DNA of 64,000 nt, from positions 49,689 through 113,688 of the forward strand of contig CALURI010000007.1 of NCBI GenBank assembly GCA_944323135.1, read 5' to 3'. The notes under the pieces were generated by a model, which ran no database searches, was not told the DNA's origin, and was given only the letters and a program-made list of their open reading frames with translations. Both the position numbers and the translations under genes were made by a program. Numbering within the stretch: position 1 is the stretch's first letter; each line of letters begins with the position of its first letter. The DNA comes from Candidatus Gastranaerophilales bacterium (lineage in GTDB: Bacteria > Cyanobacteriota > Vampirovibrionia > Gastranaerophilales > Gastranaerophilaceae). Shown here piece after piece: positions 50,955-59,517 of the stretch.

Positions 50955-52613
50955 TTATATATCAAATAGTTTATGTAATCTTGTTACAATATCTTCTTCG
51001 TCAAGATCTTGAGTTATTTTATTTAAATCGATTGCCATTTGATAGTAATTAGCAGCATCATTTATAAATCCCATAGCTTGAGACGCACGTCCCGCATTAA
51101 AGTATGCAAGTGTATAACTCGGATTTAATTCTACTGCCGTTTCAAAATATTCAAGAGCTTCTTCCGCATCACCAAGTCCGTCCAAGTATAAAATCCCGAG
51201 ATTATTTTGTGAATATTCATTATCCGGATTTAGATCTATAGATTTGTGGAAAGATACCAGAGCTTCTTCCAAGTAGTCTTTTTCCCAAAGGGCAATTCCT
51301 GCTTTTGAATATCCTCTGTAATCATCAGGATTGAGTGTTATGGCATCGCAATATGCTCTTATTGCATTATCAAGGTCATAGGCTGCCATGTGAATATCTC
51401 CAAGTGAAATATATAGATTATAATTGTTAGGGTCAAGTATTATACCTGCTTGGTAAGTTGAAACTGCTGCTTCAATATTCCCTTTTACTTCTGCATATAT
51501 TGAGCCAAGTGCTTCACAAACAACAGATGTCCATTCATTGTCAGGATTTAGGGTAATTGCTTTTTGATAATGTTCAATTGCATCATCATATAACTCTGCT
51601 TTCGAATATGCATAAGCAAGCGAATTATTATAAAAAGGATTTTCAGGGTCGCGTTCAAGAGCAAGTTTAAATGCACTTATAGAATTTATTTTATCTTCTT
51701 TCTTTAGGTATAAATGTCCGAGTTCATAGTAAATTTGGGGAACATCAATATCAAATTCTAATAGCTTTTCATAACAATCAATTGCTTCATCGGTATTTTC
51801 CGGGAAATATGTTTGAAGAACCGTTGCAAGTTTTATCAGCACTTCTCTGTTAAGTGGATTTGCTTCTAAAACTTTTCTGTAACAATCTACAGTTAAATCC
51901 ATTTCTTTATTTTTCAGGGCTAAGTCACCCATTTTGCTATAGAAAATTTCTCCGTGATTAGTTGCTGTAACTGCATGCTTATATATATTTTCTGCTGTCG
52001 GATAAAATTTGAATTTTTCTAAGAATTTACCCACTGTGTTATAGGTAAACACTGTAAAATCATCAGATATGTTTTTATAAAACATTTTCATTGATGGTCT
52101 GTCCCAAGCGAGCATTAAACTGCCGGATAGGAAATAATATAAAAAGCTTAAATAATCTTTTACAGAACCGTTTTGAGAATTAATTTTTTGTAAAATGGAT
52201 TGAGATAGTATTAATCTCGGGCGTGCGGATTTTAATTTATCCATTTTAATTGCTGACTTAAACTCGTTTTCAGCAGATTTAAAATCCTGTGCCATTTTCA
52301 TGAAAAAGCCTGTATAAAGATGAGCATTGATGTTTTTTGGAGCCAGAGAAACTGCTGTCTTACATTGTTCAATTGCTGTATCAAGACTGATTTGCCCTTG
52401 TTCCCACATTAAAGTTGCAAGTCTATAGTATGCTTCAGGCATTGTGGGATCGTATTTTACAGCATCAATATAATATTCAATAGCTTTTTGCAAATCGCTG
52501 TTTTGTTGGCGAATTAGATAACTTTCATGCGCTATTCTGGCTTTTTCTAATGATTCTTTTGCTTTATTTGGATTAGCCGCCATCGGCTGTAGTAAAATCT
52601 GTTCTGACATCAA
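50955..52613 (-). CDS. TPR-repeat protein, 552 residues
   Basis: Made almost entirely of tetratricopeptide units (at least 12), with textbook spacing such as A-Y-Y-R-L-A-T-L-M-W-E-Q-G and N-N-L-G-I-L-Y-L-D-G. The N-terminal M-M-S-E-Q allows a start one codon later. No signal peptide or membrane segment, so it is likely a cytosolic scaffold, O-GlcNAc-transferase-like in architecture but without a catalytic domain. Divergent from mnmG; the 188-base gap between them is AT-rich and holds only promoters. Confidence 0.92.
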   Translation of the reverse strand: MMSEQILLQPMAANPNKAKESLEKARIAHESYLIRQQNSDLQKAIEYYIDAVKYDPTMPEAYYRLATLMWEQGQISLDTAIEQCKTAVSLAPKNINAHLYTGFFMKMAQDFKSAENEFKSAIKMDKLKSARPRLILSQSILQKINSQNGSVKDYLSFLYYFLSGSLMLAWDRPSMKMFYKNISDDFTVFTYNTVGKFLEKFKFYPTAENIYKHAVTATNHGEIFYSKMGDLALKNKEMDLTVDCYRKVLEANPLNREVLIKLATVLQTYFPENTDEAIDCYEKLLEFDIDVPQIYYELGHLYLKKEDKINSISAFKLALERDPENPFYNNSLAYAYSKAELYDDAIEHYQKAITLNPDNEWTSVVCEALGSIYAEVKGNIEAAVSTYQAGIILDPNNYNLYISLGDIHMAAYDLDNAIRAYCDAITLNPDDYRGYSKAGIALWEKDYLEEALVSFHKSIDLNPDNEYSQNNLGILYLDGLGDAEEALEYFETAVELNPSYTLAYFNAGRASQAMGFINDAANYYQMAIDLNKITQDLDEEDIVTRLHKLFDI

Positions 52614-52801
52614 TGAGCTCCAATAAGATGTATATTCAATATGTATATTATTAATTCGATATAAATAATATTAATCTTTAGTAATTTAAATTAATATCAT
52701 CTATTTGGAGTAGATAATCGGTTAATCTATTTTAACTTTTTAATCTCAATTGCATTATTTATAATATAATATTTTGTATAGCCGATTAGGAATATTAATT
52801 T

Positions 52802-54685
52802 ATGGATTATCTTAAAAATAAATATGATGTAATAGTTGTAGGTGCAGGTCATGCAGGCTGTGAGGCTGCAATTTCTTGTGCAAGATTAGGTGCAAAAGTT
52901 TTACTTGCAACTTTAGATGTTGATCATATTGCTTTGATGCCTTGTAATCCCGCAATCGGTGGTCCTGCAAAATCTACTTTAGTTAGAGAAATTGATGCAT
53001 TGGGCGGTGTTATGGGAGAAGCTGCTGATGCGACTTACATTCAGATGAAAATGCTTAATTCATCTAAAGGGCCTGCTGTTAGAGCTTTGCGTGCTCAATC
53101 TGATAAAAAACAGTACATGGATTACATGCGAAATATTATTGAGCATAATGATAATATTTATTTACGTCAGGCTTGTATTACAGATTTACTTGTAAAAGAC
53201 GGTGAAATTACCGGTGCAATTGATGAATACGGAATTGAATATTGCGCGCGCGCTGTTATTTTGACAACAGGAACATCTTTAAACGGCAGAATTTTTGTCG
53301 GATTACGTTCATATAGTGCGGGCAGATTAGGTGAAAAGGCTGCCTATGGATTATCTGAATCTTTAGTTAAGCATGGAATTGAAATAAAAAAATTGAAAAC
53401 AGGTACTCCTCCTCGTGTTGATAAACGCACTATTGATTACTCAAAAATGAGTATTCAACCTGGAGATGAAGCATTACATTTTTATTCATTTAAACCAAAT
53501 AGACCTGTGAGACCTCAATATCCTTGTTATCTTACAAGAACTAATGAGCAAACGCATGCTATTATAAAAGCTAATCTTGATAAATCACCGATGTTTCAAG
53601 GTTTAATTCAAGGGGTTGGACCTCGTTATTGCCCTTCTATTGAAGATAAGGTCGTAAGGTTCAGCGAAAATCCTTCACATCATATTTTTATTGAGCCTGA
53701 AGGTTTGGGAACTTATGAAGTTTATATTCAAGGATTTTCAAGCAGTCTGCCTGCTGATGTTCAGGTAAAGATGCTTAGAACTTTACCAGGGCTTGAGAGA
53801 GCGCATGTTATAAAACCTGCTTATGCAGTTGAATATGATTATGTACCGGCAGTTCAGACTACTCATTCTTTGATGTCTAAAAAAATTAAGGGTCTGTTCT
53901 TTGGCGGTCAAATTAACGGAACAAGCGGTTATGAAGAAGCTGCTGCTCAAGGTTTGGTCGCCGGGATTAACGCTTTCAATTATCTGAATAATACTGAAAT
54001 GCTCGAGCTTTCAAGAAGTTCATCTTATATCGGTACTTTAATTGATGATTTGGTTACAAAAGATATTCAAGATCCTTATAGAATGCTTACTTCCCGTTCT
54101 GAATACAGACTTTTATTAAGACAGGATAATGCAGATGCAAGGTTAACCCCTATTGGCAAAAAATACGGACTAATTGATGATGCTCAATATGAAGTCTTTA
54201 CAGATAAACAAGAAGCTATTGAAAAAGAATTGTCAAGGATTAAAGAGGCTAAGATCTCTGCAACAGATGAAGTAAATTCTATTTTATCAAAATACGGTGA
54301 ACACATGGATCGCGGTATGAAACTTGCAGAACTTTTAAAACGTCCTAACATTGATTATTCTGTTATAAAAGAAATTGATAGTGTGACAGATGAATTGAAT
54401 ATCCCGTTTGATGTAGCTGAACAGGTAGAAATTTTGGTTAAATATGATGGATATTTAAAACGTCAGGAGTTTCAAGTCGAACAGGCTTCCAAATTAGATA
54501 AATTTAAAATCCCTGATGATATAGATTATTCTTCAATAGATCATATTTCATCAGAAACCAAAGATAAATTAACAAAAATTAGGCCCAAAACACTTGCTCA
54601 AGCTTCTCGTATCGGAGGAGTAAAACCTGCTGATATATCTATTTTAATGGTAATGCTTGAACGTCATCAATTTTCAAGACTTTAG
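52802..54685 (+). CDS. mnmG: tRNA uridine 5-carboxymethylaminomethyl modification enzyme MnmG
   Basis: With MnmE installs cmnm5 on U34 of tRNAs. FAD-binding V-V-G-A-G-H-A-G-C-E-A-A lies at about 13-24. C-N-P-A-I-G-G-P-A-K and the conserved G-T-P-P-R and P-S-I-E-D-K-V segments are present. The length of 627 is normal. Overlaps the convergent 94-residue orphan by four bases. mnmE is not adjacent. Confidence 0.97.
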   Translation: MDYLKNKYDVIVVGAGHAGCEAAISCARLGAKVLLATLDVDHIALMPCNPAIGGPAKSTLVREIDALGGVMGEAADATYIQMKMLNSSKGPAVRALRAQSDKKQYMDYMRNIIEHNDNIYLRQACITDLLVKDGEITGAIDEYGIEYCARAVILTTGTSLNGRIFVGLRSYSAGRLGEKAAYGLSESLVKHGIEIKKLKTGTPPRVDKRTIDYSKMSIQPGDEALHFYSFKPNRPVRPQYPCYLTRTNEQTHAIIKANLDKSPMFQGLIQGVGPRYCPSIEDKVVRFSENPSHHIFIEPEGLGTYEVYIQGFSSSLPADVQVKMLRTLPGLERAHVIKPAYAVEYDYVPAVQTTHSLMSKKIKGLFFGGQINGTSGYEEAAAQGLVAGINAFNYLNNTEMLELSRSSSYIGTLIDDLVTKDIQDPYRMLTSRSEYRLLLRQDNADARLTPIGKKYGLIDDAQYEVFTDKQEAIEKELSRIKEAKISATDEVNSILSKYGEHMDRGMKLAELLKRPNIDYSVIKEIDSVTDELNIPFDVAEQVEILVKYDGYLKRQEFQVEQASKLDKFKIPDDIDYSSIDHISSETKDKLTKIRPKTLAQASRIGGVKPADISILMVMLERHQFSRL

Positions 54686-54966
54686 GCTTTGTAATTTATG
54701 TTGTATGATTGTTTCTTTTCATAAGATATACCGTTATTTTTCAAAACAGACTCGAACGCATTGTCTTTATAATCTTTTACATTAACATCAACTTTTCCGT
54801 AAACCGCTGTGTTCCTGATTCTGCTGAAAGTCGCACCAGCATTGTTTAACCAAAAATTGTTCATTAATGCTCCAAGGGTAAAGATTTGAGTTTTTGATTG
54901 AGCAGAGCCTGTATCTACAGTATATGTACTTTTGAATGAAGGGGATTGAATTTTACTTATTTGCAT
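54682..54966 (-). CDS. Hypothetical protein, 94 residues, with F-K-S start style
   Basis: Unrecognised. The N-terminus M-Q-I-S-K-I-Q-S-P-S-F-K-S-T-Y resembles the P-x-F-x-G/S starts of other lineage orphans in this window (5366-6847, 12117-15188). No membrane segment; the middle is Asn/Thr-rich and slightly hydrophobic. Convergent with mnmG with a four-base overlap. Confidence 0.6.
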   Translation of the reverse strand: MQISKIQSPSFKSTYTVDTGSAQSKTQIFTLGALMNNFWLNNAGATFSRIRNTAVYGKVDVNVKDYKDNAFESVLKNNGISYEKKQSYNINYKA

Positions 54967-55041
54967 ATTTATTTTAAAGCATAAAAAAAATTTTTTTGCT
55001 ATTTTTATTAATTTTATAATTAATGATTATTTTTTTGCGTT

Positions 55042-55052
55042 TGTGATAAATT
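55042..55052 (+). promoter_or_regulatory. Extended -10 promoter, probably leaderless
   Basis: TGTGATAAATT ends six bases before ATG 55059; no ribosome binding site follows. Confidence 0.4.
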
Positions 55053-55058
55053 GATAAT

Positions 55059-55694
55059 ATGCATTTATCTTTAAAAAAAAGAATCTTATTGTATATTTTG
55101 GGAATGAATATAATGTCACTTGGTATAGTGTTAAATACACGAACAGATTTAGGTGTTGCGGCTATAAGTTCAGTACCTTTCGCCTATTCAATTCTGTTTA
55201 ATGTATCATTAGGATTAACAACCTTCGTTTTATATATTATATTTATAGGAATTCAGGCTTTTTTGATTAAAAACTTAAAATTTTCTCTTATTATGCAAAT
55301 CCCAATGGCATTTGTAGTAAGTATTTTTATCGAAATCTATGATACTATAATACCTCATGGGAAATTGTTTTTCCTTCTAGCATTTACAATACTCCTTATT
55401 TCGAATACTTTAACAGGTTTAGGGGTATATTTAATGACAAAATCAGATTTAATTTTAGACCCTGGTAATGGAATTGTTGAAACGTTGTGTGAATATTTAA
55501 ATAAACCTTTTTCTTTTTTAAGGATTAGATTTGATATTCTTTTAGTAATTTTTACATGTTTATCAGGATTGTTGATAAAAGGGCATATTGTTGGTGTAGG
55601 TATTGGAACTCTTGTGTCAGCCTATTTAATTGGTAAGATGGTTGGGGTAAGTAAAAGTTTAATTGATACTAAGATTGCTAAATTCTTGGAATGA
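55059..55694 (+). CDS. YczE/YitT-like integral membrane protein
   Basis: A 211-residue protein with five or six hydrophobic segments starting near residue 8, beginning R-I-L-L-Y-I-L-G-M-N-I-M-S-L-G-I-V-L-N, with T-D-L-G-V-A-A-I-S-S and a later D-P-G-N-G-I-V-E-T. This pattern is shared by YczE and related membrane proteins of unknown function. No transport or catalytic residue is identifiable. Transcribed alone. The 160-base gap after it, up to tRNA-Gln, shows no gene. Confidence 0.8.
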   Translation: MHLSLKKRILLYILGMNIMSLGIVLNTRTDLGVAAISSVPFAYSILFNVSLGLTTFVLYIIFIGIQAFLIKNLKFSLIMQIPMAFVVSIFIEIYDTIIPHGKLFFLLAFTILLISNTLTGLGVYLMTKSDLILDPGNGIVETLCEYLNKPFSFLRIRFDILLVIFTCLSGLLIKGHIVGVGIGTLVSAYLIGKMVGVSKSLIDTKIAKFLE

Positions 55695-55855
55695 AAACTA
55701 ATAAATAAATTTCTAAAGACGGATTCTAGCTTAGAAAACGGATAACATCACGAGTATGGTAGATGTGGGTACATAGTAAAACAAGGAATATAGACCAATA
55801 CGAAAAATTCCTGAGTTTCGAATACACTCCATAAAACAAAACTAAAATGAAAAAA

Positions 55856-55926
55856 TTCCCGGAGATGGATTCGAACCACCGTTGGAAGAGCCAGAATCTT
55901 CAGTCCTGCCACTAGACGATCCGGGA
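55856..55926 (-). tRNA. tRNA-Gln (anticodon CTG)
   Basis: A 71-base cloverleaf on the minus strand: acceptor TCCCGGA/TCCGGGA, D-arm GTCTAGTGGCAGGAC, anticodon stem GAAGA/TCTTC with loop TTCTGGC giving CUG, T-loop TTCGAAT, discriminator A. No encoded CCA. Confidence 0.93.
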
Positions 55927-55971
55927 ATAGTTTTCTTTAAAAATATTTTAAAGCAAACAAATAAATAATAC

Positions 55972-56013
55972 AAGACATTACCAGCGAAGATAAAAATCGC
56001 CGATAATGTCTTT
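55972..56013 (-). terminator. Terminator of the sugar porter gene
   Basis: Outer arms AAGACATTA/TAATGTCTT and inner GCGA/TCGC around an AT-rich loop, 25 bases after the stop of the minus-strand transporter gene. Confidence 0.65.
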
Positions 56014-56037
56014 TCCCCATTTTTATATTTAAATTAT

Positions 56038-57420
56038 TTACTTTGATTTGTTAAAATCTCTTGGATTTACTCCGTGTATCCAGTTAGATTCAATTTGTTC
56101 AAGAGAAATTCCTTTTGTTTCAGGAACAAAGAAGTATACAAAAAGAATACATAAGAATGATACAACCGCAAATCCCCAGAATGTATATGCTCCGCCTATA
56201 TTGTGTATAAGAATAGGGAAGCTTCCTACAACAAAAAAGTTAAATGCAAAGTTTGCGACTGTACATATACTCATTGCTATACCTCTTATTTTGAGCGGAA
56301 AAACTTCTGATACAATTATCCAACCGATAGGCCCAAGACTCATTGCAAAACAAATTATATATGCAACAAGACTGCCAACAGCAACATATTTTAGGTTTTC
56401 ACCAAGAGCAGCTTCGAAAGCAAATGCTCCGCCAAGTGCCGTCAAACTAAGCATAACACCTGTCAAACCAAAATAAAGTAAAGGTTTTCTTCCGAGTTTG
56501 TCGGTAAAGAATATTGCAACAATTGTCATCAAGAAGTTTACTACACCAATCCCTGTTGTAGCATATATTGCATTTAAGTTTGAATCAAATCCTGCAACTT
56601 TAAATATTGTCGGTGCATAATATATTATTGTATTAATACCTGTACAAATTTGTGCAAACATTATTCCGATACCGACAACAAAAGGCATTATCATCCATTT
56701 TTTAAATTTGAATTTTTCCCCTGAAGTTTTTTCATTCAATTTTAAAGTCTTTTTAATTTCTTTAATTTCGATATCAACGTTTACTCCGGGTTCAATTTTT
56801 TGTAATACTTTCTCAGCATCTTCATCTTTATTTTTGCTGATAAGCCATCTTGGGGTGTCACTCATAAAGCACATCCCTATTAATAATACAAGTCCTGGTA
56901 ACACTCCGGCAAGAAGCATCCAACGCCAATTAAATACAGCTTGAGCAAATGCTGCGTTTATAAAGTAAGAGAATAATATCCCTGCAGTGATAGCCCATTG
57001 ATATAAGGAAACAAGAGTCCCTCTGACAGATTTTGGCGAAATCTCCGATAAATATAAAGGTATAACAAAATTAACAATACCAACGGCAAGTCCGACAAAT
57101 ATTCTGGAAATTATAAGTACATAAACATTTGGCGCACAACCGCATAAAATAGAACCTAAAATGAATATAACCGCGGTTGCTATAATAACTTTTTTTCTGC
57201 CAAAGATATCTGCAAGTATTCCGTTAGTGGCTGCACCTATTACAGCACCTATCAAGACAGAACTTACAACTATCCCTTGTAAAGAATCCGATAAATCCCA
57301 GCTTTCATTAATGAATAATAGTGCTCCGGATATAACTCCTGTGTCGTATCCTGATAATAAACCACCTAAAGATGCTATGATTGCAACAATATACAACCAG
57401 ATAAATTTAAATTTTTTCAT
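56038..57420 (-). CDS. MFS sugar porter (XylE/AraE/GalP type)
   Basis: Proton-coupled monosaccharide importer with 12 membrane helices. Sugar-porter signatures: G-Y-D-T-G-V-I-S-G-A (about 24-33), D-x-F-G-R-K-K in the loop after helix 2, and the P-E-T-K-G-I-S-L-E-Q motif near the C-terminus. Helix 7 has Q-x-C-T-G-I-N-T-I-I-Y-Y-A-P, the sugar-binding QQ/N region. The 460 residues are typical. Which sugar is imported (xylose, arabinose, galactose or glucose) is open. Confidence 0.93.
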   Translation of the reverse strand: MKKFKFIWLYIVAIIASLGGLLSGYDTGVISGALLFINESWDLSDSLQGIVVSSVLIGAVIGAATNGILADIFGRKKVIIATAVIFILGSILCGCAPNVYVLIISRIFVGLAVGIVNFVIPLYLSEISPKSVRGTLVSLYQWAITAGILFSYFINAAFAQAVFNWRWMLLAGVLPGLVLLIGMCFMSDTPRWLISKNKDEDAEKVLQKIEPGVNVDIEIKEIKKTLKLNEKTSGEKFKFKKWMIMPFVVGIGIMFAQICTGINTIIYYAPTIFKVAGFDSNLNAIYATTGIGVVNFLMTIVAIFFTDKLGRKPLLYFGLTGVMLSLTALGGAFAFEAALGENLKYVAVGSLVAYIICFAMSLGPIGWIIVSEVFPLKIRGIAMSICTVANFAFNFFVVGSFPILIHNIGGAYTFWGFAVVSFLCILFVYFFVPETKGISLEQIESNWIHGVNPRDFNKSK

Positions 57421-57529
57421 AGTAAACTCCTCAAAACCTATTTATATTTTAAATTATTTTTTTTATTAATTCCAGATATTTTTTAAGAAATATGAAGTGT
57501 TAGAAAATTGGAAAAACTTTATTTATCAA

Positions 57530-57982
57530 TTAAATTTTGAATTTAGGAATCCACATTGGCACATTCTTTTTGTATTCTAAATATTCGTTGCCAAAATTTC
57601 TTTCAAGTTGTTTTTCTTCAAACAGCTTAAAATAAATACAATTAATTATAAAAAATAGTATCATCCAATAAAGAAGATTAATTGAATTTAAAATTAAAGC
57701 TTCTCCGGTTAGTATAGATAGCACTCCTGTAATCATAGGATTTCTAACTATTTTGAACGGACCTTCAACTATTAAATGTTTTGTAGGAGCCCAAGGGGCA
57801 AGTGTTCCTTTGCCGATTGTATAAAATAAAATCATTGTCCAAACAGCAAGGTATAAACCGCATAATAATAAGATTATTCCTAAAATTGCTTGGTAAATAT
57901 CAGGAATTGTATATTTGAATTTTGAAAAATAAAGTATTAAACAAGGAATTATTAATAAATGAGAATAGATATAAAATAATAT
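57530..57982 (-). pseudogene. 5'-truncated isoprenylcysteine/phospholipid methyltransferase-like gene
   Basis: Codons run open from 57982 to the stop at 57530 and encode an ICMT/NnrU-like membrane methyltransferase. Hydrophobic helices are followed by A-P-T-K-H-L-I-V-E-G-P-F-K-I-V-R-N-P-M-I-T-G (AdoMet-binding R-H-P/R-N-P region) and E-E-K-Q-L-E-R-N-F-G-N-E-Y-L-E-Y, both family hallmarks. The first ATG is at 57835, in the middle of a membrane segment; the 49 codons before it are clearly part of the same protein but contain no ATG, GTG or TTG. Either it starts from a rare codon (ATT/ATA) or it has lost its start. A terminator lies immediately upstream. Confidence 0.65.
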
Positions 57983-58002
57983 TTAAACTTTCTATAAAAA
58001 TA

Positions 58003-58037
58003 ACTCGGAAGTTTAGAATACAATAAATCTTCCGAGT
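58003..58037 (-). terminator. Terminator of the cupin gene
   Basis: Nine-base perfect arms (ACTCGGAAG, CTTCCGAGT), 17-base loop, followed on the minus strand by TATTTTTAT. It ends the MarR-cupin unit. Confidence 0.85.
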
Positions 58038-58094
58038 ATATTCTATTTTTTTTATAATAAAAATATTCTATTAAATAGTTTTATTTAGAAGTAA

Positions 58095-58469
58095 TTAACA
58101 AAGTTCAGCATCATCCATTGCAAATTGCTCTAACGAGCCTGTTTTTGCTTGAATACAGATATATATAGTATCTGTATCTGTTTCCATTGTTCTTTTAACT
58201 TGCGGTAAAACTTTAATGCAACTGCCTTCTTTAAAGTTTATGGTTGTGTCATCAAGAACCATTCTTCCTTCGCCTTTTACAAAAATATAGATTTCTTCAT
58301 TTTGTTTGTGTTTATGACTGAACGGCAGTTTTGTATTTTTCTTCATTGTGTTTAGCGAAATTTCACATGAAGTTAAATTTAATGCATCATGCAAAAATGC
58401 TTTTCCATTTTGATAGCTGGTTTCTAGGTTTTCCAGTTTTCCAAGTTCTGATTTTGTGTAATTTGTCAT
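58095..58469 (-). CDS. Cupin-domain protein
   Basis: A single-domain cupin (124 residues) with the metal-binding motif L-P-F-S-H-K-H-K-Q-N-E-E-I-Y-I-F-V-K-G-E-G (about 49-69) and a second motif near 95-110. Small cupins of this kind are often isomerases, dioxygenases or stress proteins. AAGGAGGA lies five bases before the ATG. It follows marR by 46 bases, and the gap contains a second copy of the marR operator half-site, so its expression is likely controlled by that repressor. Confidence 0.88.
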   Translation of the reverse strand: MTNYTKSELGKLENLETSYQNGKAFLHDALNLTSCEISLNTMKKNTKLPFSHKHKQNEEIYIFVKGEGRMVLDDTTINFKEGSCIKVLPQVKRTMETDTDTIYICIQAKTGSLEQFAMDDAELC

Positions 58470-58485
58470 AAGTCCTCCTTTTTTG

Positions 58486-58500
58486 TTTGATGTCTAACTA
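58486..58500. promoter_or_regulatory. Second MarR operator site, upstream of the cupin gene
   Basis: TTTGATGTCTAACTA repeats the centre and right arm (GATGTCTAACTA) of the operator in front of marR, with a degenerate left arm. It lies between marR and the cupin ribosome binding site, just after a TATAGT box. Confidence 0.6.
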
Positions 58501-58515
58501 TTACTATAAAAATTT

Positions 58516-58932
58516 TTATACGTTTTTTAACATTTTTTCTAACAAATAATCTAATTGTTTTGCTTCATCTTCAGTAAAATTTTTATACAGCATTGTATTT
58601 AAGTCATTTGAGATAATTTCAAATATCGGTTTAAATTCAAGGCCCTTTTCGGATAGACTAATATAAGTGATTCTATTATCATCTGAAGCTTTTTCTCTTT
58701 TTACAAGCCCATTTTTTTCAAGTTTGTCTATTAACACTGTAACTGTAGCTTTTGTTCTACCTATTTTTTCAGCTATATTTTTCATTGTTATTTTTTTATA
58801 CTTATACAGGACAACGAGAATATCACCATGCGAAGGTGCTAAATTCCCATAGTTATATTCTTTTAATTTGGATATTATGAATGCATTTCCTGCTTCTGAA
58901 ATTTTTGATGTTAATGAAAGAGCCTTGTACAT
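58516..58932 (-). CDS. MarR-family transcriptional regulator
   Basis: A winged-helix repressor of 138 residues: A-E-K-I-G-R-T-K-A-T-V-T-V-L-I-D-K-L-E-K-N-G-L-V is the recognition helix and wing start (about 58-80), and the D-D-N-R-I-T-Y-I-S-L-S wing follows. The promoter has TTGACA, a 17-base spacer and TATAAT (58967-58939 on the minus strand), ending six bases before the ATG: leaderless. The spacer holds a perfect operator palindrome, so it represses itself and probably the cupin gene downstream. The ligand is unknown. Confidence 0.92.
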   Translation of the reverse strand: MYKALSLTSKISEAGNAFIISKLKEYNYGNLAPSHGDILVVLYKYKKITMKNIAEKIGRTKATVTVLIDKLEKNGLVKREKASDDNRITYISLSEKGLEFKPIFEIISNDLNTMLYKNFTEDEAKQLDYLLEKMLKNV

Positions 58933-58938
58933 AATAAT

Positions 58939-58967
58939 ATTATAGTTAGATGTCTAACTAATGTCAA
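58939..58967 (-). promoter_or_regulatory. marR promoter (consensus -35/-10), leaderless
   Basis: TTGACA and TATAAT, both perfect, 17 bases apart. The -10 ends six bases before the marR ATG, which leaves no room for a ribosome binding site. Confidence 0.75.
58943..58960. promoter_or_regulatory. MarR operator palindrome
   Basis: TAGTTAGATGTCTAACTA: eight-base perfect arms around a two-base centre, filling the spacer of the marR promoter. Its right arm recurs in front of the cupin gene. Confidence 0.7.
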
Positions 58968-59129
58968 TATGTTTTTTTGTATGATTTATTTAAAAATTTT
59001 ATAGGATTCCGACTTTATTTGATAAAACTTCCAACTTATATAATTTAAATTTTATTAAATTTCATTAAATTTTGTCTAATTTTTATTTAAAAAGTTCCTC
59101 TTAAATTTCAACAAATTTTCAACACTGTC

Positions 59130-59186
59130 CTGTCCCAAAAATCCTGAACTGTCCCAAAATTCCTGAACTGTGCCTAAATTCCCGCC
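59130..59186 (+). repeat. Three tandem 19-base repeats with inverted copy nearby
   Basis: Three 19-base units starting CTGTCCCAAAAATCC, CTGTCCCAAAATTCC and CTGTGCCTAAATTCC follow each other without a gap. A related inverted copy, GACAGTTCAGGAATC, lies at 59248-59262. The rest of the 585-base gap 58933-59517 contains no convincing gene, only AATTCCGAC repeats (59274, 59337) and an ACTGTCC/GGACAGT inverted pair. Confidence 0.65.
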
Positions 59187-59517
59187 ATTTAAGGTTTTGA
59201 GACACTGTCCTGTTTTAGACATTGACGGACAGTAATCGGACTTTTTTGACAGTTCAGGAATCTTATTTTTAGCAAATTCCGACTAAAAAAAATCAAGATA
59301 TATTTGAAACACAGCCCTATTGGTTCAAAAAAAATCAAATTCCGACAATGTCTGTTCAATGGCAGACTTTAAGGCTGTAAAGAATCACATGATTTGAGTA
59401 TTTAGTTCAAATAGTTTGAGTATTTTAGGCTTTTAAGTTACAAATATTAACAATAAAGCAATTTCTAAGAACAAAACTACTTTATATAAGTATCAGGGAA
59501 AATAGAGGAATTTTTTA

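Noticed and set aside
59130..59186. CRISPR array
   Set aside because: The three 19-base units are contiguous with no spacers, and no cas gene is in the window.
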